From DASQUK01 sp963813485 (GTDB lineage: Bacteria > Actinomycetota > Acidimicrobiia > Acidimicrobiales > VFJN01): DNA of 64,000 nt. Every line of letters starts with the position of its first letter. Positions within the stretch are counted from its first letter, which is position 1. The translations under genes and the position numbers were made by a program. The notes under the pieces are model-generated. The model saw nothing but the letters and a program-made list of their open reading frames with translations. It was not told the DNA's origin and ran no database searches. Positions 26,527 to 34,571 of this stretch are shown here, one piece after another. The stretch covers positions 62,001 to 126,000 of the forward strand of contig CAWEZE010000011.1 of NCBI GenBank assembly GCA_963813485.1, in the 5' to 3' direction.

Positions 26527-26999
26527 GGTCGATCTCCTTCCAGGGCAGCCGGATCGACACGCCAGTGGCCGTCGACCCGTTCGCCGGCCAGGGCGCCGGA
26601 TCGGAGCAATTGGCGAACCCTGGAGGAGCTCACGTGCATCCGGTCGGCGGCCTGGCTCGTGGTCATCGGCGCCGATGGTGGCGGCGTTTCCGCGGTCGGT
26701 CCAGGTTTGGCGGAAGCGACGAAAGCACGCCACTCGGCGGCGAGGGTGTGGATGTCGTCGAGCGTCTGGGCGACGTCGGGGTGGATGCGGCGGTCGTCGC
26801 GGCGGGCTTTGGCTTCGGCCTCGCCGAGTGCTTGTTCGAGGGCGGCGGCCACCCGGGCCGTCATGATGAGGGATGGGCCGTGGACGATCACGGGGGTGGT
26901 GATGTTGAACAGGTCGGATGGTTCCCCTGCTACTTCGTCCTGTCCCTCGTCCTTACTTACGTAGGGACGAGGGGACGAAGTAGCTGTCGGCGCGTCCAT
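26523..26999 (-). CDS. HTH (excisionase/MerR-like) DNA-binding protein upstream of capsid gene
   Basis: 158 residues from ATG 26999. The N-terminal ~45 residues are polar. The middle has a helical segment (MTARVAAALEQALGEAEAKA). The C-terminus is a helix-turn-helix of the HTH_17 type: MTTSQAADRMHVSSSRVRQL, GALAGERVDGHWRVDPAALE. The stop overlaps the capsid start, implying coupling. It may be a small-terminase-like packaging adaptor or a regulator of the late genes; sequence alone does not decide. The N-terminus overlaps the end of the ATPase gene by ~45 nt. Confidence 0.7.
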   Translation of the reverse strand: MDAPTATSSPRPYVSKDEGQDEVAGEPSDLFNITTPVIVHGPSLIMTARVAAALEQALGEAEAKARRDDRRIHPDVAQTLDDIHTLAAEWRAFVASAKPGPTAETPPPSAPMTTSQAADRMHVSSSRVRQLLRSGALAGERVDGHWRVDPAALEGDRP

Positions 27000-28070
27000 C
27001 CGTGGCGGACGAAGGGCTTCGTCCCGGCTTCGTCCGGGTCGGGACGAAGGTGCGCGATGGTGGGGTCGGAGGCGAGGTGTAGGTGGGCTGGTCGACGCCT
27101 TTGTCGCAGTGGTCGAGGGCGACTTCGAGGCCGTTCTCCTTGACGACGTTGACCAGTTTCCGGTCGGTCAGCAGCCGGTCGCGGATGGTCCGGCGGCGTG
27201 TGGCGTTGGACGCCGGGTGATTGCCTTCTCGACCTTGCTCCAGCCGGTGCCGGGGTTCTCGCCGACGGCGGCGAGGATGCTGGTCGGCGATGTCGTCGTC
27301 GGTGATCTCGGGTTTCTCGTCGACGTCGAAGCTTTCGCCGTCGGTCCAGCGGAGCTCGAGGGTGCTGGCGTGCCAGGTGGAGGACCAGCGGGCTTTCTGG
27401 ACGTGGAGGCGGGTGCGGCCGTGGCCCATGCCGGTGACGTGGAGCAGGGTGTCGCCGGCGCCTTCCCAGGCGCCGGAGAGGTTGCCGGCCCGGTTCTCGT
27501 GGTGGATGAGGAGGAAGGTGACGGTCGCGGCCGGAGCGGTGGCGGACGTCGTTGACGAGGGCGAGGAAGGCGCGGACTTCGGCGAGGGTGCCGGCTTCGG
27601 TCATGCCGGAGCAGGCGAGCGGGCCGACGATGACGAGGTCGCAGCCGTGGTCGGCGATGACCTTGGCGAGCGCGTCGCGGTGGGTCGTCGTTGGCGAAGC
27701 GTGAGGGTGGCCCACGGGGTCTCGACGATGCGGACCTGGCCGCCGAGCGGTGAGCCGGCCCAGGCTTTGAGCTTGCGGTCGGCTTTGGCCCGGAACAGCG
27801 GCCGGGGGCCTTCGTTCTCGATGAGGAGGACGGTGAGCGGCCGGGCGACGGTGATGCCGAGCCAGTCGTCGCCGGCGGCGAGGTGGCAGGCGAGGTCGAC
27901 GGCAGAGGGTGGTTTTGCCGGCGCCGCCGTCGCCGTAGACCATGACGTCGCCTCGGCGGGGATGAGGGCGTCGTCACCGTCGCCGAGGAGTGCTTCGGCG
28001 CCGGGTTCGTCGACGGCGGCGAATTCGTCGAGGGTGACGACGGTGACCTCGACGGGTCCCGGCCTTCGAG
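26953..28070 (-). CDS. RecA/AAA-family replicative ATPase of the element (several frameshifts)
   Basis: Conserved blocks appear in order across three frames: TLDEFAAVDEPGAEALLGDG, Walker A GDVMVYGDGGAGKTTL, VDLACHLAAGDDWLGITVAR, VLLIENEGPRPLFRAKADRK, DLVIVGPLACSGM, TFLLIHHENRAGNLSGAWEG, and RTRLHVQKARWSSTWHASTL. This is the RecA-like ATPase that accompanies PrimPol genes in actinobacterial prophages and integrative elements, probably a replicative helicase or loader. Breaks lie near 27905, 27690, 27545 and 27290. The exact start near 28070 overlaps the PrimPol end and is unresolved. With so many shifts the gene is either miscalled by sequencing or truly dead. Confidence 0.75.
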
Positions 28071-29036
28071 CCGTCAGCGAGGAGGGCGACGTCGTCGGGT
28101 ACCCGGCCGTTGACTTTGGCTCGTAGTTCGTCGAGGTCAACGGTGGCGACCTGGCCGATGGCCCAGGCGAGGATGCTGCGGTATTCGGTGTGGGCGGATG
28201 TCTCGTCGACAGCGCGGCGGCCGCCGTCCCGGTCGTGTCCTCGGGACTCGCTGTAGAGCGTCGCGGAGTCTGCGGGCGGCGTCGACCGCGGGGTAGAACC
28301 CGGCGGCGGCTTCCCGCATCGCCCAGCACGTGACTTTGACGGCGCTTTCGTGTCGTGATCCCCCCTCGGCGCCGGCCAAGGTGTATGCGCCGGTCACGGC
28401 CCGCAGCAGCTCGGGCCGGTCCGTCGCCGTGTGGGCGTTGAGGAACGCGGTCAGTTCGTCGTCGGTGACGGCGTCTTCGGCTGGGGTGGTGTCGTTGAGT
28501 AGGTCGGCGACCGGGCCGGGGAGCTCGAGCACGGTGCCGATGCGTTCCCACCGGTAGTCGCCGCCGTCGGGGTGTGGTGTCGGCCAGGCGACGATGACAC
28601 CGTTGCGGCCGCGGGCTTCGCCCCAGCCTTTGCCGAGTTTGCCGGTGCTGTTGCCGAGGATGCGTCCCGGCGGTTGGGTGAAGATGTAGTGGCCGCGGCC
28701 TGGTGTGTCGGGGCGTGTCGACTGGTAGGGCGCCCAGTTGCAGGCGTCGGCCAACACGTCGGGCATGTGTTCGGGGTGGTCGACATCGGCGACCCAGGCA
28801 CCGGAGCGGCCGACGTGCAGGAACACGCCGAGGTTCCGTGCGGCGTACCACCCGACGATGGTTTGGGGGTCCTGTGAGGTCTTCGTCTGCCAGCCCTTGC
28901 CCATTACCTCGGGGCTCTTGGGGTCGTGGCAGCTGGGGTCGGTGTAACCGACGTACCAGCCGGCTTCGGCGTAGGCGAGAGCGGAGGTGAGGGTGTCGGC
29001 GTCCGGGTCGATGCGAGGAACGAGGAGGCCGGTCAC
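27974..29036 (-). CDS. bifunctional DNA primase/polymerase (PrimPol) of the element
   Basis: The GTG at 29036 overlaps the stop of the 33-codon ORF upstream (GTGA). The N-terminal ~200 residues form a Prim-Pol domain: AGWYVGYTDPSCHDPKSPEV, AWVADVDHPEHMPDV with the catalytic DxD, and PGRGHYIFTQPPGRI with the conserved His. The C-terminal part is an alpha-helical region (LTAFLNAHTATDRPELLRAV, ESAVKVTCWAMREAAAGFYP). One frameshift at about 28250 interrupts it. Beyond it HTEYRSILAWAIGQVATVDL continues in another frame to a stop near 27974, overlapping the ATPase. It primes and starts replication of the excised element. Confidence 0.82.
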
Positions 29037-29134
29037 GCCGCGGCCTCTGGGTCGTCGATGAACACGTGAACGAGGGGGCTGTGGTTGGCGTCCGGCTCGC
29101 GGTCGAACCCGTCGGTTAACCTGTCATCGTTCAC
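29033..29134 (-). CDS. 33-codon acidic micro-ORF overlapping PrimPol start
   Basis: The GTG at 29134 is preceded by GGAGGAG. The product opens VNDDRLTDGFDREPDANHSP and ends HVFIDDPEAAA, with the stop overlapping the next start (GTGA). Its own start overlaps the end of the preceding 37-codon ORF. The tight chain argues for real translation, at least as a coupling leader. Function unknown. Confidence 0.5.
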   Translation of the reverse strand: MNDDRLTDGFDREPDANHSPLVHVFIDDPEAAA

Positions 29135-29237
29135 GACGTGTCCGCTCCTCCGATGGCTTCGGGGTGGGGATGTGGTCGTGGGGTGACGGTGGCGCCGGGG
29201 TCAGGGGTGGCCCCGGCGCTTGCGCGTCGACGGCCAT
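29124..29237 (-). CDS. 37-codon Pro-rich micro-ORF downstream of xis
   Basis: The ATG at 29237 overlaps the stop of the excisionase gene (TGATG). The product is Pro/Arg-rich (APGPPLTPAPPSPHDHIPTP then KPSEERTRRER). It overlaps the next micro-ORF by 11 nt. It is probably a coupled small protein or leader peptide, with no recognised family. Confidence 0.45.
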   Translation of the reverse strand: MAVDAQAPGPPLTPAPPSPHDHIPTPKPSEERTRRER

Positions 29238-29446
29238 CACGCCGCCTCGTCGGGCGTGGCCTCGTCGATGCCGAGCAGGTCGGTCAGGACGTGGCGGGCG
29301 ATGAGCCTGCGGCGGCCGAGCTTGACGCTGCGCAGCTCCCCGCGGGCGATCAGGTTCTGGACATGCTGACGCGTGCAACCGAGCGCGGCGGCGACTTCGG
29401 CGGGCGAGTAGGCGAGACGCTCGACTCCGGTGATGGGCACGGACAT
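29237..29446 (-). CDS. excisionase-like HTH protein
   Basis: 69 residues from ATG 29446, with GGAGGTGCC upstream. It is a single HTH_17 domain: YSPAEVAAALGCTRQHVQNL, then IARGELRSVKLGRRRLIARH, the standard recombination-directionality/excisionase pattern of actinobacterial elements. It should bind near the att arm sites and tilt integrase toward excision. It lies between orf137 and the PrimPol block in the same operon as the integrase. Longer upstream frame is read-through nonsense. Confidence 0.85.
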   Translation of the reverse strand: MSVPITGVERLAYSPAEVAAALGCTRQHVQNLIARGELRSVKLGRRRLIARHVLTDLLGIDEATPDEAA

Positions 29447-29543
29447 GGCACCTCCGTGGGAGGTCCAGTCCCGGCCGCACCCATCTGAAACCCGGGTTCT
29501 GCCGCTATCGCGACGGGGCGTCTCTAGTTGACGAAGGCGAACT

Positions 29544-29957
29544 CTAGTTGCTGTGCGCAGCGGTGGGGTGGACGGGCTCAATGACCGGAAGCCGCCCGCG
29601 ACCGAGGCTGCGGTTGCGTTCAGCGCGTCTGACCGCCCGACGCAATGCCTCGGCCGGGACCCGGGTAGCCACGGTGATGACGAACCCCCCTCGATCGCTG
29701 CGGATCACTCCGTGCCACCCGCGCCAGCGGCCCCGTGCTGCCCAGGGCGTCGGGCCGCGGTGGTGCTGCGGGCAGATGGGGATCTCGTACGTCGTCGACC
29801 AGTCGAACACCGCCGTACTGCTGTGTGACCAGTCGAGCCCCGTTATGTGTCTGTGGGGCGTGGTGATCGCGAGCTGGCCCGATGGGTCGTCGTGGATGGT
29901 CGCCAGCAACCTGCCGCAGCCCCGTTTGTCGCAGCGCAGCTCAACGAGGGGCTTCAC
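29544..29957 (-). CDS. unknown 137-residue protein coupled to integrase
   Basis: The GTG at 29957 overlaps the integrase stop (GTGA). Four Cys/His-bearing spots (RCDKRGCGRLLATI, HRHITGLDWSHSS, IPICPQHHRGPTPW) suggest a small zinc-bound fold. The C-terminus is strongly basic (ALRRAVRRAERNRSLGRGRL), fitting nucleic-acid binding. I do not recognise a family. Its fixed position between integrase and excisionase genes suggests a part in recombination or regulation of the element. Confidence 0.6.
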   Translation of the reverse strand: MKPLVELRCDKRGCGRLLATIHDDPSGQLAITTPHRHITGLDWSHSSTAVFDWSTTYEIPICPQHHRGPTPWAARGRWRGWHGVIRSDRGGFVITVATRVPAEALRRAVRRAERNRSLGRGRLPVIEPVHPTAAHSN

Positions 29958-31090
29958 GTTGCACCGCCGAGTAGTCCGCGGGCGACGTCGACGACTTCGT
30001 GCTTGTGGCGGAGCACATGGCTGTAGGTGCCTTCGATGGTTCCGACGGTGTCGCCCATGAGCTCGGCGACGTGGTGGATCGGTGTGCCGGCCTCGAGTAG
30101 GTGGATGGCGTAGCTGTGCCGGAGCCGGTGGGGGTGGGCGCCGGGCAACGGCTGCGGTGAGGGCGTGCCAGTAGGCGTTGACCCGATGAGGCCGGCCGTC
30201 CTCGGCGGTGAACACCAGCCCGGGCCAGTCGGGCGACCACAGGGGGCCCGCGGCCAGCTGTTCTGCCGCCTGGGACTTGCGCCACGCCTTGAGCGCCGTG
30301 ACGGCCTCAGGGACGAGCGGCACCGTCCTGTAGCTACGTGGGCGTTTCGGGGCCTTGAGCGACACCCCGCCCACGTAGCTGAGCGCCTGGCGTACCGACA
30401 CGTGCGGATCGGTGCCGAGGTGGACGTCGGGCCAGTGGAGCGCGAGCAGTTCGCCGGGCCGGAGTCCGGTGGTGACACCCACCAGCGCGATCGGGTGCCA
30501 ACGGGTGCCGTCGAGGGCGTCGAGCAGCGTCTGTCACCTCGGTGACGGTGAGGGCCTTGACCTCGCGGGCCTTGCCGCCTTCGCGGCGTCGTTTGGCGAG
30601 CCGGGCGACGTTGCGGCCGACGAGTCCCCGCGTCTCGCGCCGAGCGCAGCAGTTTCGACAACGTGGTCCGTACGGCGTCGGCGGTGCGAGGGGTTCGCAT
30701 CTTGCCGCACAGGGCTTCGACGTCGGCGGGTGTAAGTGCCCGGGGCCCGGTGAGTGTCCGATGGCCGACATCGGGGAGCAGCAGGTCGACCATCTCGCCG
30801 TACCAGCGTTCAGTCTTGGGGGCGAGTCCTTCGCTCGGCAGAACGTCGGCGAGCCACCATTTGGCGTATTCGGCGATCGTGGTCTTGGGATCGGGAATCG
30901 CTAGCCCTTGATCGAGGGCCTTCTTGGCGTCGTCGAGCTTGCCGGTGACTTCGACGCGGGTGCGGGCGGTTAACCGTCGCCGGATGGGGCGCCCGTCGGG
31001 ATGGTGGCCGACGACGAGGGCGGCTTCCCATCGGCCGCGGGACTCGTTCTTGTAGATCGATCCCTCGCGGTTCGACCGCTTCCGGGGCAT
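29954..31090 (-). CDS. tyrosine-recombinase integrase of the element (apparent frameshifts)
   Basis: The ATG at 31090 gives MPRKRSNREGSIYKNESRGR, an arm-binding AP2-like start. The SAM-like core-binding domain includes AEYAKWWLADVLPSEGLAPK and a TPADVEALCGKMRTPRTADA segment. The catalytic domain shows TGLRPGELLALHW (Arg I), HPHRLRHSYAIHLLEAGTPI (His-x-x-Arg) and GTIEGTYSHVLRHK (Tyr nucleophile). Frame breaks near 30640, 30535 and 30145 divide it, but every catalytic residue survives. An upstream ATG at 31153 is a longer alternative. It lies 140 bp from attR, the normal place for such a gene. Confidence 0.88.
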   Translation of the reverse strand: MPRKRSNREGSIYKNESRGRWEAALVVGHHPDGRPIRRRLTARTRVEVTGKLDDAKKALDQGLAIPDPKTTIAEYAKWWLADVLPSEGLAPKTERWYGEMVDLLLPDVGHRTLTGPRALTPADVEALCGKMRTPRTADAVRTTLSKLLRSARDAGTRRPQRRPARQTTPRRRQGPRGQGPHRHRGDRRCSTPSTAPVGTRSRWWVSPPDSGPANCSRSTGPTSTSAPIRTCRYARRSATWAGCRSRPRNAHVATGRCRSSLRPSRRSRRGASPRRQNSWPRAPCGRPTGPGWCSPPRTAGLIGSTPTGTPSPQPLPGAHPHRLRHSYAIHLLEAGTPIHHVAELMGDTVGTIEGTYSHVLRHKHEVVDVARGLLGGAT

Positions 31091-31102
31091 ACCGAAGTGT
31101 GG

Positions 31103-31128
31103 CAGGTGAGCAACCAGGTGAGCAACGC
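31103..31128. repeat. right arm-type integrase-binding repeat
   Basis: CAGGTGAGCAACCAGGTGAG followed by CAACGC: two perfect GGTGAGCAAC decamers 12 nt apart. 24 of 26 bases match 18888-18913 in the same orientation. It lies just upstream of the integrase start. Confidence 0.65.
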
Positions 31129-31160
31129 ACCATAGACACGGGTTTCCTGTCATTGACGTT

Positions 31161-31188
31161 GCTGGTCAGTTCACCTATCGTGACCAGC
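31161..31188. promoter_or_regulatory. inverted repeat upstream of integrase
   Basis: GCTGGTCA (31161-31168) and TGACCAGC (31181-31188) form perfect 8-bp arms with a 12-nt spacer, 71 bp upstream of the integrase ATG. It is a candidate operator or integrase accessory site. Confidence 0.45.
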
Positions 31189-31229
31189 GAAAACAGAGAC
31201 ACCCGTTGTCACCGGTTAACTCGGCTACT

Positions 31230-31244
31230 CTGACGGCATGTCAG
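31230..31244. other. attR core, contains the start codon of the enoyl-CoA hydratase gene
   Basis: CTGACGGCATGTCAG is identical to attL. The ATG at 31238 inside it starts the host gene. A TACTCT box overlaps its left edge (31226-31231), 6 nt before the ATG, and can serve as a leaderless -10. Confidence 0.8.
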
Positions 31245-32056
31245 AAACGCCAGAGCCCGCGGTGCTCGTGGACCGGGACGGCTCCCTGGTCACGCTCACC
31301 CTCAATCGTCCCGACAAGCGCAACGCCTTCAACGCCGAGATGCTGTGCCGGCTGTGCGACGCCTGGGACATGATCGATGCCGACGACGGCGTGCGCGTGG
31401 CGATCATGACGGGCGCCGGCGGCAACTTCTCGGCGGGCGCCGACCTCGATCGGCTGGTGGGGGCGATGATCGCCGGCAAGCCCGCCGAGGACGAGTTCGA
31501 GGAGCGCATCCGGGCCGAGGTCGGCCTCATCTACAAGGGATTTCTCAAGGAACATCGGCCGGCCACGCCGATAATTGCCGCCGTGGAGGGCTACTGCTAC
31601 GCCGGCGGCATCGAGATCCTCCAGGCGTTCGACGTGCGGGTGGCCGCCGAGGGCGCCCGGATAGCTGTGAGCGAGGTGCAGCGCGGGCTGTTCCCGATGG
31701 CGGGATCGACGGTGCGGCTGCCGCGGCAGATCCCCTGGACGGTCGCCATGGAGATGCTCATCACCGGCGAGCCCATCTCGGGCCGACGCGCCTACGAGGT
31801 GGGTCTGGTGGGCCATGTGGTCCCCGACGGCACCGCCCTCGACCAAGCCCGCGAGATCGCCGGACGGATAGCCCGCAACGGCCCGCTCGCGGTGCGCAAC
31901 ATCAAGGCCTCGGTGCTGGCGGCCGACACCGTTCCCGAGCCCGAGGCGTATGCGCGCGAGTCCGAGCTGGGCATGGCGGTCGTGTCGTCGAACGACGCCC
32001 GGGAGGGTCCTCGCGCCTTCCTCGAAAAGCGCGAACCGAACTTCACCGGCAGCTGA
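31238..32056 (+). CDS. enoyl-CoA hydratase/isomerase (crotonase family)
   Basis: 272 residues, complete. Crotonase motifs: LTLNRPDKRNAFNAEMLCRL, the CoA/oxyanion segment GAGGNFSAGADLDRLV, and AAVEGYCYAGGIEILQAFDV with the second oxyanion Gly. The catalytic region reads AVSEVQRGLFPMAGSTVRLP, with one Glu conserved in the EVQ position. Near its C-terminus GPLAVRNIKASVLAAD is typical. It likely acts in fatty-acid or steroid side-chain oxidation. Its start codon lies in the element's att core, so its native upstream region (now at 18832-18846) was replaced by element DNA. Confidence 0.9.
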   Translation: MSETPEPAVLVDRDGSLVTLTLNRPDKRNAFNAEMLCRLCDAWDMIDADDGVRVAIMTGAGGNFSAGADLDRLVGAMIAGKPAEDEFEERIRAEVGLIYKGFLKEHRPATPIIAAVEGYCYAGGIEILQAFDVRVAAEGARIAVSEVQRGLFPMAGSTVRLPRQIPWTVAMEMLITGEPISGRRAYEVGLVGHVVPDGTALDQAREIAGRIARNGPLAVRNIKASVLAADTVPEPEAYARESELGMAVVSSNDAREGPRAFLEKREPNFTGS

Positions 32057-32059
32057 CCG

Positions 32060-33007
32060 CTAGGCCACCCGTGGGGGCAACGGCTCCGCGGCGCAGCGAC
32101 GCCGGGCCTCGACCAACGCCGGTGGCGTCCCTCCGGCGAAGCGCAGCGCCCCGATGAGCAGGTGGGTCGCCGGCAGGATCGTGGCCCAGTCGACCAGCGT
32201 GGGATGCCGCATCCCCAGCATCTCCCGCGCCCAGGCCGGCAGCAGGCCCAGGGACGCCTGGATCACCACCTGGTGGGCACCCGACAGCAGCGGGTTGAGG
32301 GGATCACGACCCGGGGCGGTCAGGAACCGCACGGCGTCGAGGGTCTGCTCGCTCGCCTCGAGCTGGGGCCGCATCTCCCGGAAGTAGGCGCGCATCGCCG
32401 CCCGCGTTCGGGGCACCTCGGCGGCGCCCAGCCGCTCGGCGATCGTCGCCATCTCGTGGTAGTAGCGGTCCGCCTGCTCGCCACGTACCGGGAAGGGGAC
32501 GAATCGCTGGTGGGCCCGCAGGAAGCTGAAGACCTCGGTGACGTGCACCCAGGCGACGAGACCGGGGTCGGAGGCCGAATACGCGCGCCCGTCGGGCGCA
32601 GTACCGCGCACCTTGCGGTGGATCCCCTTGATCAGCTTGATGAGGCGCTCGGCGGTCTCCGTCGAACCGTAGGTCGTGCCGGTCACGAACGAGCCCGTGC
32701 GGCCCAGCCGGCCGAGCGGATCCTCGCGGTAGTTGGAATGCTCGGCGATGCCGGCCATGGCCAGCGGATGGAGCGTCTGGAGCAACAGCGCGCTGAGCCC
32801 GCCGATGAGCATCGACGGATCCGCGTGCACCCGCCATGTGACGCTGCCGGGGCCGAATAGCCCGGGGTCACCCGGCGGATCGGTGTACTGCTCGAACGGC
32901 AGTCGGTCGGCCGCCAGCGTCCGGATGATCGGAGCCAGGAGCTGCTGCTGGAGCGCGCCGCCAATGAGCGGCACGTGGCGCAGCGACGGCATCCCGATCA
33001 TCGCCAT
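32060..33007 (-). CDS. MpaB/latex-clearing-like oxygenase family protein (DUF2236)
   Basis: 315 residues from ATG 33007; a TTG at 33070 would extend it. Family motifs include VTWRVHADPSMLIGGLSALL, LQTLHPLAMAGIAEHSNYRE, and GLVAWVHVTEVFSFLRAHQR, where conserved His residues of the DUF2236 fold lie. Members include bacterial rubber oxygenase Lcp (heme b) and many uncharacterised actinobacterial proteins. The substrate here is unknown. Its stop is 4 bp from the converging enoyl-CoA hydratase stop. Confidence 0.82.
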   Translation of the reverse strand: MAMIGMPSLRHVPLIGGALQQQLLAPIIRTLAADRLPFEQYTDPPGDPGLFGPGSVTWRVHADPSMLIGGLSALLLQTLHPLAMAGIAEHSNYREDPLGRLGRTGSFVTGTTYGSTETAERLIKLIKGIHRKVRGTAPDGRAYSASDPGLVAWVHVTEVFSFLRAHQRFVPFPVRGEQADRYYHEMATIAERLGAAEVPRTRAAMRAYFREMRPQLEASEQTLDAVRFLTAPGRDPLNPLLSGAHQVVIQASLGLLPAWAREMLGMRHPTLVDWATILPATHLLIGALRFAGGTPPALVEARRRCAAEPLPPRVA

Positions 33008-33075
33008 GAGTTTGCCGCACCACCGAGGGATTGCTGCGTCCTGCCCACGCCCGTCAGCTGCGCTAAGCAAGGCCC

Positions 33076-33342
33076 ATGACCGACACCGATGGGCCGGACG
33101 CCGGCACCAGCAGTAACCCCCAGCAGCTCGCCGAGCTGATCAATGCCACCACCGACGAGCCGCTCGTCGAGGGCGACGAGCCGATCTCGGTGTGGATGCT
33201 GGTGAAGTCCCGCGACATCGATGGCGATGTCGTCTGGGGCGTACGCAACGCCGGCGAGCCGTTCAGCTCCGAGGAGCTGCTGGGCGCGCTGACCGGCTTT
33301 ACCGAGTCCCTGAAGCGGGACCTGTCGTCCGACTGGGCATAG
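33076..33342 (+). CDS. small acidic protein of unknown function
   Basis: 88 residues from ATG 33076. Composition is acidic with no signal peptide or membrane span: LAELINATTDEPLVEGDEPI, SVWMLVKSRDIDGDVVWGVR then NAGEPFSSEELLGALTGFTE. The final amphipathic helix suggests a compact alpha/beta fold. It is divergent from the DUF2236 gene. Codon usage matches neighbours, so it looks genuine; family not recognised. Confidence 0.65.
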   Translation: MTDTDGPDAGTSSNPQQLAELINATTDEPLVEGDEPISVWMLVKSRDIDGDVVWGVRNAGEPFSSEELLGALTGFTESLKRDLSSDWA

Positions 33343-33354
33343 CCCGCGGGGCTC

Positions 33355-34515
33355 TCACGGTGCGCCCGGCTCGCCGGGCGTCACCGCCTCGACGGCGGCG
33401 GCGTCCGTCGCGGCGGCCTCAGCGTCGTCCATCAGGACGACGCTGCGCAGCACCTCGCCACGCTCCATCTTGTGGAAGGCGTCCTCGATCCCGCCGAGGC
33501 CGATGGTCTCGCTCACGAAGGCGTCCAGCGGCAATCGGCCCTGCAGGTGGAGATCGATGAGGAGCGGGAAGTCCCGCGTTGGCAGGCAGTCCCCGTACCA
33601 GCTGGGCTTGAGCGCACCGCCGCGTCCGAAGAACTCGATCATCGGGATGTCCGGGAAGCGCATGTCGGGCGTGGGTACCCCCACCTGCACCACGGTCCCG
33701 GCGAGGTCGCGGGCATAGAACGCCTGCTCGAGCACGCTGGGGTTGCCGACCGCCTCGATGCACACATCGGCGCCGAACCCCCCGGTGGCCTCGCGCACGG
33801 CGTCGACGGGGTCGACGCGGGCGGCATTGACGATGTGGGTGGCGCCCAAGCCCAGGGCCCACTCGAGCTTCCGGTCGTCGACGTCGACGCCGACGATCGT
33901 GGTCGCGCCCGCCAGCTTGGCGCCGGCGATGGCGGCGTCGCCGACCCCGCCGCAGCCGAAGACCGCCACCGAGTCCCCGCGCTGGACGTTGCCGGTGAGC
34001 ATGGCGGCACCTAGACCGGCCATCACACCGCATCCGAGCAACCCGGCCACTGCGGGCGACACCGCCGGGTCGACCGGCGTGCACTGCCCGGCGGCCACCA
34101 GGGTCTTGTCGGCGAAGGCACCGATGCCCAGCGCCGGCGACACGGTCGTGCCGTCGGTGAGCGTCATCTTCTGGGTGGCGTTGTGGGTGGCGAAGCAGAG
34201 GTGCGGCGCGCCCTTGCGGCACGCGCGGCATTGGCCGCACACCGCCCGCCAGTTGAGGACCACGAAGTCGCCCGGGGCCACGTCGCTGACCCCGTCGCCG
34301 ACGGCCTCGACCAGGCCGGCCGCCTCGTGGCCGAGGAGGAAGGGGAAGTCGTCGTTGATGCCGCCCTCGCGGTAATGAAGGTCGGTGTGGCAGACGCCGC
34401 ACGCCTGGACGGCGACCACCGCCTCGCCCGGCCCCGGGTCGGGGACGACCACGGTGGTCAGCTCGACCGGCTCGCCCTTGTTCCGGGCGATCACCCCGCG
34501 TACCTCTTGTGCCAT
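33355..34515 (-). CDS. mscR: S-(hydroxymethyl)mycothiol dehydrogenase (mycothiol-dependent formaldehyde dehydrogenase)
   Basis: 386 residues. Class III zinc alcohol dehydrogenase with catalytic zinc ligands in ACGVCHTDLHY and LLGHEAAGLVE, structural zinc Cys in VCGQCRACRKGAPHLC, and a Rossmann motif GCGGVGDAAIAGAKLAG. MTLTDGTTVSPALGIGAFAD, LLGCGVMAGLGAAMLTGNV and GGALKPSWYGDCLP match the mycothiol-dependent group (AdhE2/MscR of mycobacteria) rather than glutathione-dependent enzymes. It oxidises the formaldehyde-mycothiol adduct and can reduce nitrosomycothiol. A 20-residue Ala/Glu-rich C-terminal extension is extra. It implies the host makes mycothiol. Confidence 0.9.
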   Translation of the reverse strand: MAQEVRGVIARNKGEPVELTTVVVPDPGPGEAVVAVQACGVCHTDLHYREGGINDDFPFLLGHEAAGLVEAVGDGVSDVAPGDFVVLNWRAVCGQCRACRKGAPHLCFATHNATQKMTLTDGTTVSPALGIGAFADKTLVAAGQCTPVDPAVSPAVAGLLGCGVMAGLGAAMLTGNVQRGDSVAVFGCGGVGDAAIAGAKLAGATTIVGVDVDDRKLEWALGLGATHIVNAARVDPVDAVREATGGFGADVCIEAVGNPSVLEQAFYARDLAGTVVQVGVPTPDMRFPDIPMIEFFGRGGALKPSWYGDCLPTRDFPLLIDLHLQGRLPLDAFVSETIGLGGIEDAFHKMERGEVLRSVVLMDDAEAAATDAAAVEAVTPGEPGAP

Positions 34516-34571
34516 CGCCAGCCCCTCGCTCGTGCCACTGATGTCGGCCAGTCTGGCCGATGGTGCACGGG

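Larger units (their letters stand above)
18838..31244. mobile_element. integrated 12.4-kb capsid-encoding element (phage-satellite-like)
   Basis: Both limits carry the identical 15-mer CTGACGGCATGTCAG. A tyrosine integrase gene sits immediately inside the right limit. Near-identical 26-bp arm repeats lie 35 bp inside the left core and 101 bp inside the right core. The rightmost 6 kb is one leftward operon: integrase, orf137, excisionase-like HTH, two micro-ORFs, PrimPol, RecA/AAA ATPase, HTH protein, HK97 capsid protein and HNH nuclease. No portal, large terminase, protease, tail or lysis gene was recognised, so the element resembles a capsid-forming satellite or a reduced prophage. The left 5.5 kb holds lower-GC cargo and IS3-family copies. 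Confidence 0.85.
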
